The notes under the pieces: model-generated
The model's database searches: none
Told to the model about the DNA's origin: nothing
The model's input: only the letters and a program-made list of their open reading frames with translations
Translations under genes and position numbers: made by a program
Shown here: in pieces, positions 1-9,008 of the stretch
Numbering within the stretch: position 1 is the stretch's first letter
How the letters are laid out: every line of letters begins with the position of its first letter
From: Halanaerobium saccharolyticum subsp. saccharolyticum DSM 6643
GTDB lineage: Bacteria > Bacillota > Halanaerobiia > Halanaerobiales > Halanaerobiaceae
Direction of reading: 5' to 3'
NCBI RefSeq assembly: GCF_000350165.1
Contig: NZ_CAUI01000021.1
Coordinates: 62,001 to 126,000, forward strand
Length of the DNA stretch: 64,000 bases

Positions 1-1046
1 CTACTTCCCATTCTCATTTCTGCTACACCCGAAATAGTCTCTATTTCTTTTTCGCTAGAATAAGGATAATTTTTTTCAGCCTGCACATCTATAAAAGTAG
101 TCCCCTGATAAATTATTTCATTTTTAAGCAGCCCTTCTATTTTACTATCAACTAGTAAATCAGAATTAAAGTTAGCTAAGTTATCTTTTATCGACCAGTT
201 TAAAAGTCGAGTATTTGAACTTGCGATTAGAAAATCATCAGATTTTTCAGTGAACAAATCATCAATATCTTCTGAAATATAGGCTAAATCAACGATGCTT
301 AATTCAACAGCTGGAGTTCTTTCGATAATTCTGTCCTTTTCGATTCCATTATAATTAATAAGATTTTGGTCTGTCAAAATAAACAGACTGATTTCGCTGA
401 CACCATGGTCTGATTTAGTTATTTCTAGAGGATAATAAAGTTTATCGGTTTTAAATGTATAAGAAATTGCTTCATTCATCTCAGGATCTGGACTGACTTC
501 AATAGTATCAAAAACAAAATAATTATAACCACGATTAATATAATTATTAATTGTTTCTTTTAATGTTTCAGGAATTTGAGGAGCTTTTTCTCCTTTTTCC
601 TTTAAGTAATTATTGACCCAGTTAACAAAATAATTCTGATTTAAAACTTCAACTACAAGGATATCATGAGATCCAATGACAACTTCTTCTTTAATTTCAG
701 CAGCAGGAGTTTCTGGCATATCGTTTCTGAGCACAGGCTGTCGTAAATCATCAAAAATTTTCTGCATAACAAATTCATTGGCCCTTCTTAGAACATCCCG
801 GCTTGATTTTTTAACCTCAGGTTCAGATGGTAGGGGTAGGACCTGTAAAATTTTGGTTTTTTCTGAAGCATATAATTCAGTTGCCAGGATTAGAATTTCC
901 TCTTCGCCATTCCAGGCGATTAAAGCATCCTGACTCGGTTCAAAAATTCTAACTCCTGGGATATAAGGTATGGATCCCCTGTCAGCAGAAGCAGCTGCTG
1001 GTAATAGTAATAAAAATATTAATAATAACAAAATGATTTTTTTCAA
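1..1046 (-). CDS. Exported DUF2330-like protein, C-terminus beyond window edge
   Basis: The reverse strand is open from a TTG at 1046 to the window edge, so about 348 codons are visible and the stop lies outside. The TTG follows a GGAGGG Shine-Dalgarno at about 1053-1059. The N-terminus is a clear signal peptide (Lys-Lys, a Leu/Ile-rich core, then Ala-Ala-Ala-Ser-Ala), so the protein is exported. The mature start (RGSIPYIPGVRIFEPSQDAL, then IAWNGEEEILILATE) resembles the DUF2330 family of uncharacterised exported proteins. That family assignment is from memory of the motif and is moderately secure. No catalytic motif is recognised and no function can be given. It is transcribed divergently from the methyltransferase at 1196. 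Confidence 0.75.
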   Translation of the reverse strand, partial: MKKIILLLLIFLLLLPAAASADRGSIPYIPGVRIFEPSQDALIAWNGEEEILILATELYASEKTKILQVLPLPSEPEVKKSSRDVLRRANEFVMQKIFDDLRQPVLRNDMPETPAAEIKEEVVIGSHDILVVEVLNQNYFVNWVNNYLKEKGEKAPQIPETLKETINNYINRGYNYFVFDTIEVSPDPEMNEAISYTFKTDKLYYPLEITKSDHGVSEISLFILTDQNLINYNGIEKDRIIERTPAVELSIVDLAYISEDIDDLFTEKSDDFLIASSNTRLLNWSIKDNLANFNSDLLVDSKIEGLLKNEIIYQGTTFIDVQAEKNYPYSSEKEIETISGVAEMRMGS

Positions 1047-1195
1047 TTCAATCCCTCCTGTATAAGTATAATTTGTTACTAATATAGTTCTGCACCGGTC
1101 CATTTTATTCCTGCTTAAAGGTAAAAACTTAACTTAAAAAAGCAAAATGTTAATATTTGAAATTTGTGATATAATGATTCTAAGAGGTGAGATAA

Positions 1196-1804
1196 ATGGA
1201 TTTATTTACATTGGCAGCCCCTTTCTTTGATTTAGCAATGAAAATATCCGGTCATCATAAAGTTTTAGTTGAACTTGGTGAAAGAATTAAAAAAGAAGAG
1301 CTAAAGTCAAACTTTGAAAAAAAGAATAAAAGTCTGCTTGATTTGGGTGGTGGAACTGGAGAATTGGTTAATCACCTGCCTCAAAATTTAGAGATTACAA
1401 TAGTTGATCCATCAAAGGCAATGTTAAAAAAGGGGCAGAAAAAAAGCTTTTCCCAACCAGTAAACCATATACTTGCTGATGCAGCAGATTTACCTTTTAA
1501 TGATGATCTTTTTGATTATCTTATTATTTCTGATGCTTTACATCATTTTAGACGTGTTGAGCCTGCTTTAAAAGAGGCAGCAAGAGTGCTCAAACCGGGA
1601 GCAAAAATTTACATTTTGGAATTCGATCCAAGTTCTTTTTTTACCAGATTAATTGTGTTTTTTGAAAAATTAGCAGGGGAACCGGTTAACTTTTATCAAC
1701 CGCAAAAATTAGTCTCTATGCTTGGCAAAAATGAATTAAAAACTGAGCATGAGTATCTAAATAAATCACTCTATATTATTCAAGGAAAAAAGTCTTTTGA
1801 ATAG
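1196..1804 (+). CDS. Class I SAM-dependent methyltransferase
   Basis: 202 residues. Motif I of the Rossmann-type SAM fold is LDLGGGTGE at about residues 49-57, followed by an acidic strand end (ITIVDPSKAML) and the post-motif DAADLPFNDDLFDYLIISDA, typical of the Methyltransf_11/UbiE-like group. The segment ALHHFRRVEPALKEAARVLKPG is the usual motif III region, which says small-molecule methylation but not which substrate. GAGGTG at about 1184-1189 supports the ATG. It is a single gene between a divergent exported protein and the nifJ promoter, so the context gives no substrate. It could be annotated as UbiE/menaquinone-like, but nothing nearby supports quinone synthesis. Confidence 0.85.
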   Translation: MDLFTLAAPFFDLAMKISGHHKVLVELGERIKKEELKSNFEKKNKSLLDLGGGTGELVNHLPQNLEITIVDPSKAMLKKGQKKSFSQPVNHILADAADLPFNDDLFDYLIISDALHHFRRVEPALKEAARVLKPGAKIYILEFDPSSFFTRLIVFFEKLAGEPVNFYQPQKLVSMLGKNELKTEHEYLNKSLYIIQGKKSFE

Positions 1805-1885
1805 AGAAATATCATGGCTTGGTGAATAGCTTTCTTATTTAAATAATTCTAACAATTCAGAAAGCGAAAAAGTTATAATAAAAGA

Positions 1886-1924
1886 TGTGAAAAATTTGAC
1901 AGTAGAATTGTAAAGTATTATACT
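1886..1924 (+). promoter_or_regulatory. nifJ promoter with overlapping Rex-like site
   Basis: TTGACA at 1896-1901 and TATACT at 1919-1924 are 17 bp apart, a near-consensus sigma-A promoter, with a 5' leader of about 45 nt to nifJ. Overlapping the -35 is TGTGA (1886-1890), AAAATT, TGACA (1897-1901), which matches the Rex operator form TGTGA-N6-TCACA in 9 of 10 fixed positions. Rex itself is encoded at 24279, so redox repression of nifJ is plausible but inferred. Confidence 0.6.
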
Positions 1925-1977
1925 TAAAGAGGAAATAATAATACAAATCTACCTTAATAATAGGAGGGAAAATTATA

Positions 1978-4900
1978 ATGGCAAAACAAATGAAAACAAT
2001 GGATGGAAACACTGCTGCAGCTCATGTGGCATATGCATTTACTGATGTGGCAGCAATCTATCCTATTACTCCTTCATCTCCAATGGCTGAATTAGTTGAC
2101 TCATGGAGTGCTAATGGTCGCAAAAACATTTTCGATCAAGAAGTGAAGTTAACTGAAATGCAGTCTGAGGGAGGAGCATCTGGTGCAGTACATGGTTCCT
2201 TAGCAGCTGGAGCTTTAACAACTACTTTCACAGCTTCTCAGGGATTATTACTAATGCTGCCTAATATGTATAAAATCGCCGGTGAACAGTTGCCTGGTGT
2301 ATTTCATGTTAGTGCACGTACTGTTGCTACACATGCTCTATCAATTTTTGGTGATCATTCCGATGTAATGGCTGCTCGACAAACTGGTACAGCTATGCTA
2401 GCTTCCGGTAGTGTTCAGGAAGTTATGGATTTAGCTGGTGTTGCTCATTTGGCATCAATTAAATCAAGTATACCTTTTGTGCATTTCTTTGATGGATTTA
2501 GAACATCTCATGAGTATCAAAAAATAGAAGTTTTAGATTATGATGATTTAGAAAAATTAGTTGATTACGGTAAAGTTAGTGAATTCAGACATAGAGGATT
2601 AAATCCTGAGCGTCCTACAACAATGGGGACAGCTCAAAACCCTGATATTTTCTTCCAGGCACGTGAGGCTTGCAATAGTTTCTATGAGCCAATACCGGAT
2701 ATCGTAGAAGATTATATGCAGGAAATTTCTGAACTTACAGGCAGAGAGTATCATCCATTCAATTATGTAGGGGCAGAAGATGCTAAGTATATTATTGTAG
2801 CAATGGGTTCTGCAACTGATACAATTGAAGAAACTGTTAAATACTTAGTTGATCAAGGAGAAAAAGTTGGTTTAATTAAAGTAAGATTATATCGTCCATT
2901 CTCCGAAAAATACTTCATGAAGGCTCTTCCAGAAACTGCTGAGAAGATTGCTGTATTAGATAGAACTAAAGAACCTGGTGCAGTAGGAGAACCACTTTAT
3001 GAAGATGTAAGATCTTTATTCTATGACCATGAAAATCGTCCTGTAATTGTTGGTGGACGTTACGGTTTAAGTTCTAAGGATACAACACCTACTCACTTTA
3101 AGGCAGTATTTGATAACCTTAAAGAAGACAATCCTAAAAATGGCTTTACACTTGCCATTAATGATGATGTTACACATACTAATCTTGAACCAAAAGAACA
3201 TATTAATACTTCTCCAGAGGGTACAGTTCGCTGCAAATTCTGGGGTCTTGGTTCTGACGGTACTGTCGGAGCGAATAAGAATGCAATTAAGATTATTGGT
3301 GATAAGACTGATAAGTATGCCCAGGCATATTTCTCTTATGATTCCAAAAAATCTGGTGGTGTAACAGTATCCCACTTAAGATTTGGAGAGCAGCCAATTA
3401 AGTCAACTTACTTAATTGACGAAGCAGATTATGTTGCTTGTCATAATGAATCTTATGTAGATAAATTTGAAATGGTACAGGATTTAAAAGATGGCGGAAA
3501 TTTTGTTCTTAACTGTACCTGGTCAAAAGATGAATTAACTGAGAATATTCCTGCGGAAATGAAAAAATATATCGCTGATCACGATATTAATTTCTACACA
3601 ATTAATGCTGTAGATATTGCTCAAGAAGTTGGTTTAGGACAGAGAATTAACATGGTTATGCAGACTGCATTCTTCAAAGTTGCAGATATTATTCCTGTTG
3701 ATGAAGCTGTTGAATATTTGAAAGAAGCTATTCAGAAATCTTATGGTCATAAAGGTGATAAGATTGTTGAGATGAACAATAAAGCTGTAGATAAAGCTCT
3801 GGATGCATTAGTTAAGATTGATGTTCCTGCAGAATGGTCTAATGCTGAAAGCGCAGAAGAGAAAGAGGAAGATGACGTGCCAGAATTTGTTAAAAATGTA
3901 CTCGAAGTTGTTAACGCACAAAAAGGTGATGAATTACCTGTAAGTACATTTGTTGGCCGTGAAGATGGACACTTCCCTCCAGGACTTTCTAAGTATGAAA
4001 AACGTGGTATTGCAATTAATGTACCTAACTGGTTAAGTGATAAGTGTATTCAGTGTAACCAGTGTTCACTCGCATGTCCACATGCTGTAATTAGACCTTT
4101 CTTACTCGATGAAGAGGAAGCAGCTAATGCTCCAGAAGGATTTGAAACTCTTGATGCACGCGGTAAGCAGTTAGAAGGTTTACAGTATAAGATTCAGGTA
4201 AGTCCTTATGATTGTACTGGCTGTGGTGTTTGTGCTGATGTATGTCCTGTTGATGCTTTAGAAATGACTTCATTTGCAGAAATGGCAGAAAAAGAAGCAG
4301 ATAATTGGGATTATGCTATTGATGAGATAACTCCTAAAGAAGATAAAATGGATCAGTTTAATATTAAAGGTAGCCAGTTCCAGCAGCCATTACTTGAGTT
4401 CCATGGTGCTTGTGCAGGTTGTGGAGAAACAGCTTATGCTAAGCTTGTAACTCAATTATTTGGTGATAGAATGATTATTGCTAACGCTACAGGTTGTTCT
4501 TCAATCTGGGGTGGATCTGCTCCTGTATCTGTATATACTACTAATGAAGAGGGACATGGACCTGCTTGGGGTAACTCTTTATTTGAGGATAACGCTGAGT
4601 ATGGTTATGGTATGTTCTTAGCAAATGTACAGATTAGAGCTAAAATTGCTGATCTGATGGAAGAAGCAATTGAACTTGATTTAGATGATAAATTAACTGA
4701 ATTAATGAAAGAAATGTTAGATAACTATAATGACGGCGAGAAAACTCAGGAAATCAAAAAAGAAATGATGCCTTTACTCGCTAAATATAGTGACAACGAA
4801 GTAATTGCGGAGATAGTTGACCGTAAAGAATTTATTACTAAGAAATCACAGTGGATCTTTGGTGGAGACGGCTGGGCTTATGACATCGGTTATGGAGGTT

Positions 4901-5511
4901 TAGATCATGTTCTTGCCTCTGGTGATGATGTAAACGTACTTGTATTTGATACAGAGGTTTATTCTAACACCGGTGGACAGTCTTCTAAAGCTAGTCCAAC
5001 TGCTGCAGCTGCTAAGTTTGCTGCTTCAGGTAAGAAGATTAAGAAGAAAGACTTAGGCCAGATGGCTATGACTTATGGCTATGTTTATGTTGCTCAGATT
5101 TCTCTGGGTGCTAACATGAATCAGGCTATTAAGGCTATCAAAGAAGCTGAAGCATTTGATGGTCCTTCCTTAGTAATTGCTTATGCTCCATGTATCTCAC
5201 ATGGACTTAAAAAAGGTATGGGCTGTAGTGTTAGTCAGGAAAAAGATGCTGTTAAGTCTGGATACTGGCACTTATTCCGCTTTAATCCAGAGCTTAAAGG
5301 TGAAGGAGAAAATCCATTCATTATGGATTCTAAAGAGCCTACCGAAAGCTTCAGAGAATTCTTGCTCAGTGAGGTACGTTTCTCTTCCTTACAGAAGACA
5401 TTCCCTGAGCTTGCAGAAGATCTCTTTGAAAAAGCAGAAGAAGATGCTGAAGAGCGTTATCAGTCTTACAAGAGACTAGAAACAGCTTATGCTCCAAAGG
5501 AAGATGAGTAA
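1978..5511 (+). CDS. nifJ: Pyruvate:ferredoxin (flavodoxin) oxidoreductase, single-chain
   Basis: 1177 residues, the normal length for the fused homodimeric enzyme that converts pyruvate and CoA to acetyl-CoA, CO2 and reduced ferredoxin. The order of domains is visible: N-terminal pyrimidine-binding domain (GNTAAAHVAYAFTDVAAIYP, then ITPSSPMAE), gamma/transketolase-C-like domain, an 8Fe ferredoxin insert (CIQCNQCSLACP and CTGCGVCADVCP near residues 695-760), then the TPP domain with CAGCGETAYAKL and GDGWAYDIGYGGLDH, ending in the conserved DTEVYSNTGGQ. The SD AGGAGGG stands before the ATG. It is monocistronic, with a strong promoter upstream and a strong terminator downstream, as expected for an abundant central enzyme of anaerobes. 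Confidence 0.98.
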   Translation: MAKQMKTMDGNTAAAHVAYAFTDVAAIYPITPSSPMAELVDSWSANGRKNIFDQEVKLTEMQSEGGASGAVHGSLAAGALTTTFTASQGLLLMLPNMYKIAGEQLPGVFHVSARTVATHALSIFGDHSDVMAARQTGTAMLASGSVQEVMDLAGVAHLASIKSSIPFVHFFDGFRTSHEYQKIEVLDYDDLEKLVDYGKVSEFRHRGLNPERPTTMGTAQNPDIFFQAREACNSFYEPIPDIVEDYMQEISELTGREYHPFNYVGAEDAKYIIVAMGSATDTIEETVKYLVDQGEKVGLIKVRLYRPFSEKYFMKALPETAEKIAVLDRTKEPGAVGEPLYEDVRSLFYDHENRPVIVGGRYGLSSKDTTPTHFKAVFDNLKEDNPKNGFTLAINDDVTHTNLEPKEHINTSPEGTVRCKFWGLGSDGTVGANKNAIKIIGDKTDKYAQAYFSYDSKKSGGVTVSHLRFGEQPIKSTYLIDEADYVACHNESYVDKFEMVQDLKDGGNFVLNCTWSKDELTENIPAEMKKYIADHDINFYTINAVDIAQEVGLGQRINMVMQTAFFKVADIIPVDEAVEYLKEAIQKSYGHKGDKIVEMNNKAVDKALDALVKIDVPAEWSNAESAEEKEEDDVPEFVKNVLEVVNAQKGDELPVSTFVGREDGHFPPGLSKYEKRGIAINVPNWLSDKCIQCNQCSLACPHAVIRPFLLDEEEAANAPEGFETLDARGKQLEGLQYKIQVSPYDCTGCGVCADVCPVDALEMTSFAEMAEKEADNWDYAIDEITPKEDKMDQFNIKGSQFQQPLLEFHGACAGCGETAYAKLVTQLFGDRMIIANATGCSSIWGGSAPVSVYTTNEEGHGPAWGNSLFEDNAEYGYGMFLANVQIRAKIADLMEEAIELDLDDKLTELMKEMLDNYNDGEKTQEIKKEMMPLLAKYSDNEVIAEIVDRKEFITKKSQWIFGGDGWAYDIGYGGLDHVLASGDDVNVLVFDTEVYSNTGGQSSKASPTAAAAKFAASGKKIKKKDLGQMAMTYGYVYVAQISLGANMNQAIKAIKEAEAFDGPSLVIAYAPCISHGLKKGMGCSVSQEKDAVKSGYWHLFRFNPELKGEGENPFIMDSKEPTESFREFLLSEVRFSSLQKTFPELAEDLFEKAEEDAEERYQSYKRLETAYAPKEDE

Positions 5512-5543
5512 ATTAGACTCAAAATAAATATAAGATTAAAGAT

Positions 5544-5574
5544 AAAAGACCAGCGGGACGCCGCTGGTCTTTTT
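5544..5574 (+). terminator. Rho-independent terminator of nifJ
   Basis: AAAAGACCAGCGG (5544-5556) pairs perfectly with CCGCTGGTCTTTT (5561-5573) around a four-base loop and ends in a T run. Confidence 0.95.
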
Positions 5575-5662
5575 ATATAGTGTAAAGGTGCAGGGTTAAA
5601 ATAAAGGATTTTAAATAAATTTGTATAAGTATATTATTATAGATTGAATGGAGGTGTCTATT

Positions 5663-6091
5663 TTGATTTTAGACTGGAATGGAATTATGAAGTTAATTAT
5701 AGCGGCTATATTAGCATCTTTGATTGGTTATGATAGAGAAAAGCAAAATAAGGCTGCAGGAATTAGAACAAATGTAATTGTTGCTGTTATTTCTTGTGTA
5801 ATTATGATTTTATCAGTTAAAGTTGCACAATCTAGCGGTTTAATTGACGGAGTTGAAGGTGATCCAGCTAGACTGGCGGCCCAGGTTGTCAGTGGGATTG
5901 GGTTTTTAGGTGCAGGAACTATTATTAAACAGGAAGATAAGATAGAAGGATTAACCACAGCAGCCAGTCTTTGGGGAGTTGCTGGTTTGGGTTTAGCAGT
6001 GGGTTATGGTTTATATGATATTTCAATTGCTGCAGCTTTAATTATTTTTATTAGTTTGCGAATAGCGCCTTCTGTAAAGAAGCGAATGTAA
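5663..6091 (+). CDS. MgtC/SapB family inner-membrane protein
   Basis: 142 residues from a TTG at 5663. An in-frame ATG at 5648 exists, but it overlaps the SD GGAGGTG (5650-5656), which sits correctly for the TTG, so the shorter form is preferred. Four hydrophobic segments and the family signature are present: ASLIGYDREKQNKAAGIRTN near the N-terminus, then GIGFLGAGTIIK and EGLTTAASLWGVAGLGLAVG. This is the MgtC N-terminal membrane domain. The C-terminal cytoplasmic ACT-like domain found in some members is absent. Family members are linked to magnesium homeostasis or to regulation of membrane ATPases, but the activity is not settled. It is followed 1 nt later by lnt, so they are probably co-transcribed. 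Confidence 0.85.
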   Translation: MILDWNGIMKLIIAAILASLIGYDREKQNKAAGIRTNVIVAVISCVIMILSVKVAQSSGLIDGVEGDPARLAAQVVSGIGFLGAGTIIKQEDKIEGLTTAASLWGVAGLGLAVGYGLYDISIAAALIIFISLRIAPSVKKRM

Positions 6092-6092
6092 C

Positions 6093-7505
6093 ATGGGGAT
6101 TATTTTAACATTTTTCGCAGCAGCATTACTAACGACGGCAAACTATTATCCTAATTTATATTTTTTAAGCTGGATTGGATTCCTACCATTTTTATATTAT
6201 CTTTATAATATTAAAGAAGGTGAACTAGACTATAAAAGTATATTTTTTAATGGTTGGAATCTTGGCTTTTGGATTTTAGTTTTTACTGCTAATTTTTTAT
6301 ATCATTCAATCAAGTTATATACAGGATCTTCATTTTTTTTAATAATATTAATTTTGCTTTTACTATTTTCATTAATGTCCTTAATATACCCAGTGTTTTT
6401 TCTGATATATTTTTATCTCCAGCGAAATCTATTTAATAATAATAAATTCAATCCTTTTCTTTTTGCACTCTGCTGGACTACAATGGAAATGATTCGTTAT
6501 TATTTGCTAAGCTTTTTTCCGCTTGGCAATTTATCTTATACTCAAGCAGAATTTTTAAGTTTTATTCAATTGGCCGAAATAGGTGGAATATGGATTGTAA
6601 GCTTTATTTTGGTCTTTGTTAATGGTCTGCTTTTTCAATTTATATTTCAAAAAAAATTTAAAGATGTGTTTTTTATAGTAATCTTATTTTTAATTATCTT
6701 TAGTTTTTCTAATTTTAAAGAACAGCAGTATTTGCAAAAGATCAAGGCTAAAAATGGATATCAAAATATTGAAGTTGGAATTATTACAACTAAGATTGAC
6801 CAGAATAAAAAATGGACCCTAAAACAATTAGATCAAAATATAGAACTAACCTTAGGTGCACTTTCAGATTTGAAACAGGCAGAATTAATTATCGCTCCAG
6901 AAACAAATATAACCTTTGATTTTTACGCTGATAAAAATTATAGAAAAAAATTTTTAAAGCAAATAGCAGCAGAAGCTGAAAGTCCTATTCAGATTGGTTC
7001 TTTAGCTGGAAGAGATTCAAGTAAGGGTCGCTATAATAGCTCTTTTTTAATTTCAGAGACTGGAGAAATAATTTCTCGTTATGATAAAAAACTTCTTCTT
7101 TATTTTGGTGAGACCTATCCATTTTTGGAACTGTTAAATAGATTTACTCCATATAATTTCTCTTCTCTCAATGCTGGTGAAAAAGAAGTTTTATTTAAAA
7201 CCAAAAACTTAAAGTGGAAAACAGTAATTTGTTCTGAAATACTTTATCCCTCATTTGTTAAAGCTAAAGCTGCAGAATTTGAATTTATAGTAAATCAAAC
7301 AAATGAAGCCTGGTTTAATAATAACCGATTATTAAAAAACATAATGTGGCAGGCAGCAGTATTTAGAGCTGTAGAAAATAGAGTACCTGTCATAAAAACA
7401 GGCAATTATTCTTATAATGGGATAATTTACCCTTCTGGGGAATATAAAAAAGTACTTTCGAATAAAAATTATCATTTATTTAATCTAAAAATTATGGAAA
7501 AGTGA
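6093..7505 (+). CDS. lnt: Apolipoprotein N-acyltransferase
   Basis: 470 residues. The N-terminal half has about six to seven hydrophobic segments and the C-terminal half is a nitrilase-like domain. The catalytic triad of the family is visible: Glu in LIIAPETNITF, Lys in the YDKKLLLYFGETYPF region and Cys in VICSEILYPS. Lnt adds the third acyl chain to the N-terminal cysteine of lipoproteins at the outer face of the inner membrane, a step tied to lipoprotein export to an outer membrane. Most monoderm Firmicutes lack canonical Lnt, so it supports a diderm cell plan here. It starts 1 nt after the MgtC-family gene, and cls follows by 10 nt, giving an envelope-lipid gene group. Confidence 0.9.
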   Translation: MGIILTFFAAALLTTANYYPNLYFLSWIGFLPFLYYLYNIKEGELDYKSIFFNGWNLGFWILVFTANFLYHSIKLYTGSSFFLIILILLLLFSLMSLIYPVFFLIYFYLQRNLFNNNKFNPFLFALCWTTMEMIRYYLLSFFPLGNLSYTQAEFLSFIQLAEIGGIWIVSFILVFVNGLLFQFIFQKKFKDVFFIVILFLIIFSFSNFKEQQYLQKIKAKNGYQNIEVGIITTKIDQNKKWTLKQLDQNIELTLGALSDLKQAELIIAPETNITFDFYADKNYRKKFLKQIAAEAESPIQIGSLAGRDSSKGRYNSSFLISETGEIISRYDKKLLLYFGETYPFLELLNRFTPYNFSSLNAGEKEVLFKTKNLKWKTVICSEILYPSFVKAKAAEFEFIVNQTNEAWFNNNRLLKNIMWQAAVFRAVENRVPVIKTGNYSYNGIIYPSGEYKKVLSNKNYHLFNLKIMEK

Positions 7506-7515
7506 GGATAAACTT

Positions 7516-8931
7516 ATGAATTTTTTATCATTTATACCTACAGGTATAATAATTTTAAATATAATTTTTATTATTTTATTGATCTTTTTTGAGAGAAAAG
7601 ATCCTACTGCAACTTGGGCCTGGCTTTTAATTTTAACTTTAATTCCTGTGCTTGGTTTTATTCTTTATTTGTTTTTTGGATTGACTCCGAAAAAACGAAA
7701 GGTTTTTCAGAGAAAGCAGCAGGCTGATACATTAAATAATAAAGTTCAATATGTTAATTTTTATTTAGATCAACAAAAACCTTTTTTTGACCATTTAGAA
7801 CAAAGTATAATGAGAATAGCTTTTAAGAATGAGCTGCCTTCAGAAATGGGATATAACAAGCTAAAAATTTATAGTAATGGGAAGGATAAATTTAAAGATC
7901 TTTTCCATGATTTAAAAAATGCAAAAAAATTTATTCATGCTAATTATTATATTATTAATGATGATCAGCTGGGAAATAAGTTTATGAGAATTCTGGCTAA
8001 AAAAGCAGAAGAAGGAGTAGAGGTAAGATTACTTTATGATAAAATGGGTTGTAGAGATCTATCTCGGTATACACTCTTTAATTTAGAAGACTCTGGAGTT
8101 GAGGTTGTTTCATTTGCGCCTTTTGTATTGGATATAAACTATAGAAATCATCGCAAAAACTTAATAATTGATGGAGAAATTGGGTATCTTGGCGGGATTA
8201 ATATTGGAGATGAATACCTTGGGTTTTCAGATCGTTTTGGAGAATGGAGAGATACACACCTTAAAATCATTGGAGAAAGTGTTAAAAGTCAGCAGTATCG
8301 TTTTTTATTAGATTGGAAGTTTGCTTCTGGTAAGGATCTTTTGGAAGAAGAAAAATTTTTTCCAGAAAGTAAAGTTAAGGGGGATTCTGCTATCCAGATT
8401 GTAAGTAGTGGTCCCGATTCTAGGGAGGCAGAAATTAAGGCTATGTTTTTGAAAATGATTTATGAGGCTGAAAAGACAATTTATATTCAGACACCATATT
8501 TTATCCCTGATCAATCAATGTTAGAAGCATTAATAATTGCTTCACGTTCTGGAGTTGATGTAAAAATAATGATTCCTGATCGTGGTGATCACCCATTTGT
8601 TTATGCCGCAAATAACTCTTTTGTAGGACAACTTTTAGATGCTGGAGCTCGCTGTTATCGCTATACTAAAGGTTTTCTACACAGCAAAACTATTTGTATT
8701 GATAGTCGGGTGCTTTCGATTGGTACAACAAATATGGATGTGCGTAGTTTTAAGCTTAATTTTGAAATTAATGCTTTTGTTTATGATAAAGAAAAAGCCA
8801 AATATCATGATAATTTATTTAAAGAAGACCTGGAATTTTCTAATGAAATAACTAAAGAGGAGTTTGAAAATAGAGGCTGGACAATGAAATTGAGAGAATC
8901 TGTATCTAGATTACTTTCACCAATATTATAA
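7516..8931 (+). CDS. cls: Cardiolipin synthase (PLD superfamily)
   Basis: 471 residues. Two N-terminal membrane segments (residues about 5-30 and 35-58) precede two phospholipase D repeats. The first HxK motif is NHRKNLIIDGEIGYLGG and the second is LHSKTICIDSRVLSIGTTN, both intact. The enzyme condenses two phosphatidylglycerol molecules into cardiolipin and glycerol at the membrane. GAGGAT lies upstream of the ATG. It is the last gene of the 5663-8931 group and is followed by a large palindrome before the convergent nitroreductase gene. Confidence 0.95.
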   Translation: MNFLSFIPTGIIILNIIFIILLIFFERKDPTATWAWLLILTLIPVLGFILYLFFGLTPKKRKVFQRKQQADTLNNKVQYVNFYLDQQKPFFDHLEQSIMRIAFKNELPSEMGYNKLKIYSNGKDKFKDLFHDLKNAKKFIHANYYIINDDQLGNKFMRILAKKAEEGVEVRLLYDKMGCRDLSRYTLFNLEDSGVEVVSFAPFVLDINYRNHRKNLIIDGEIGYLGGINIGDEYLGFSDRFGEWRDTHLKIIGESVKSQQYRFLLDWKFASGKDLLEEEKFFPESKVKGDSAIQIVSSGPDSREAEIKAMFLKMIYEAEKTIYIQTPYFIPDQSMLEALIIASRSGVDVKIMIPDRGDHPFVYAANNSFVGQLLDAGARCYRYTKGFLHSKTICIDSRVLSIGTTNMDVRSFKLNFEINAFVYDKEKAKYHDNLFKEDLEFSNEITKEEFENRGWTMKLRESVSRLLSPIL

Positions 8932-8953
8932 AAAATAGAGTCAATAACATTTA

Positions 8954-8985
8954 AGGGATAGCAATTTGATCAAATTGCTATCCCT
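8954..8985. terminator. Perfect 16-bp palindrome between convergent genes
   Basis: AGGGATAGCAATTTGA (8954-8969) is the exact reverse complement of TCAAATTGCTATCCCT (8970-8985). It lies between cls (+) and the nitroreductase (-). There is no long T run on either strand, so termination is likely from position but not proven. Confidence 0.55.
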
Positions 8986-9008
8986 GTAACTTTGTTATAA
9001 AAATAAAA

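Noticed and set aside
676-933. Plus-strand ORF of 85 codons near the left edge
   Set aside because: It is antisense to the exported DUF2330-like gene, which has a signal peptide, an SD and an open frame through to the window edge.
3067-3375. Overlapping ORFs on both strands inside nifJ
   Set aside because: They are shadows of the nifJ frame, with no SD and no family motif.
8954-8985. Phage attachment site or site-specific recombination site
   Set aside because: A perfect palindrome between convergent genes is better explained as a terminator. No integrase is nearby.
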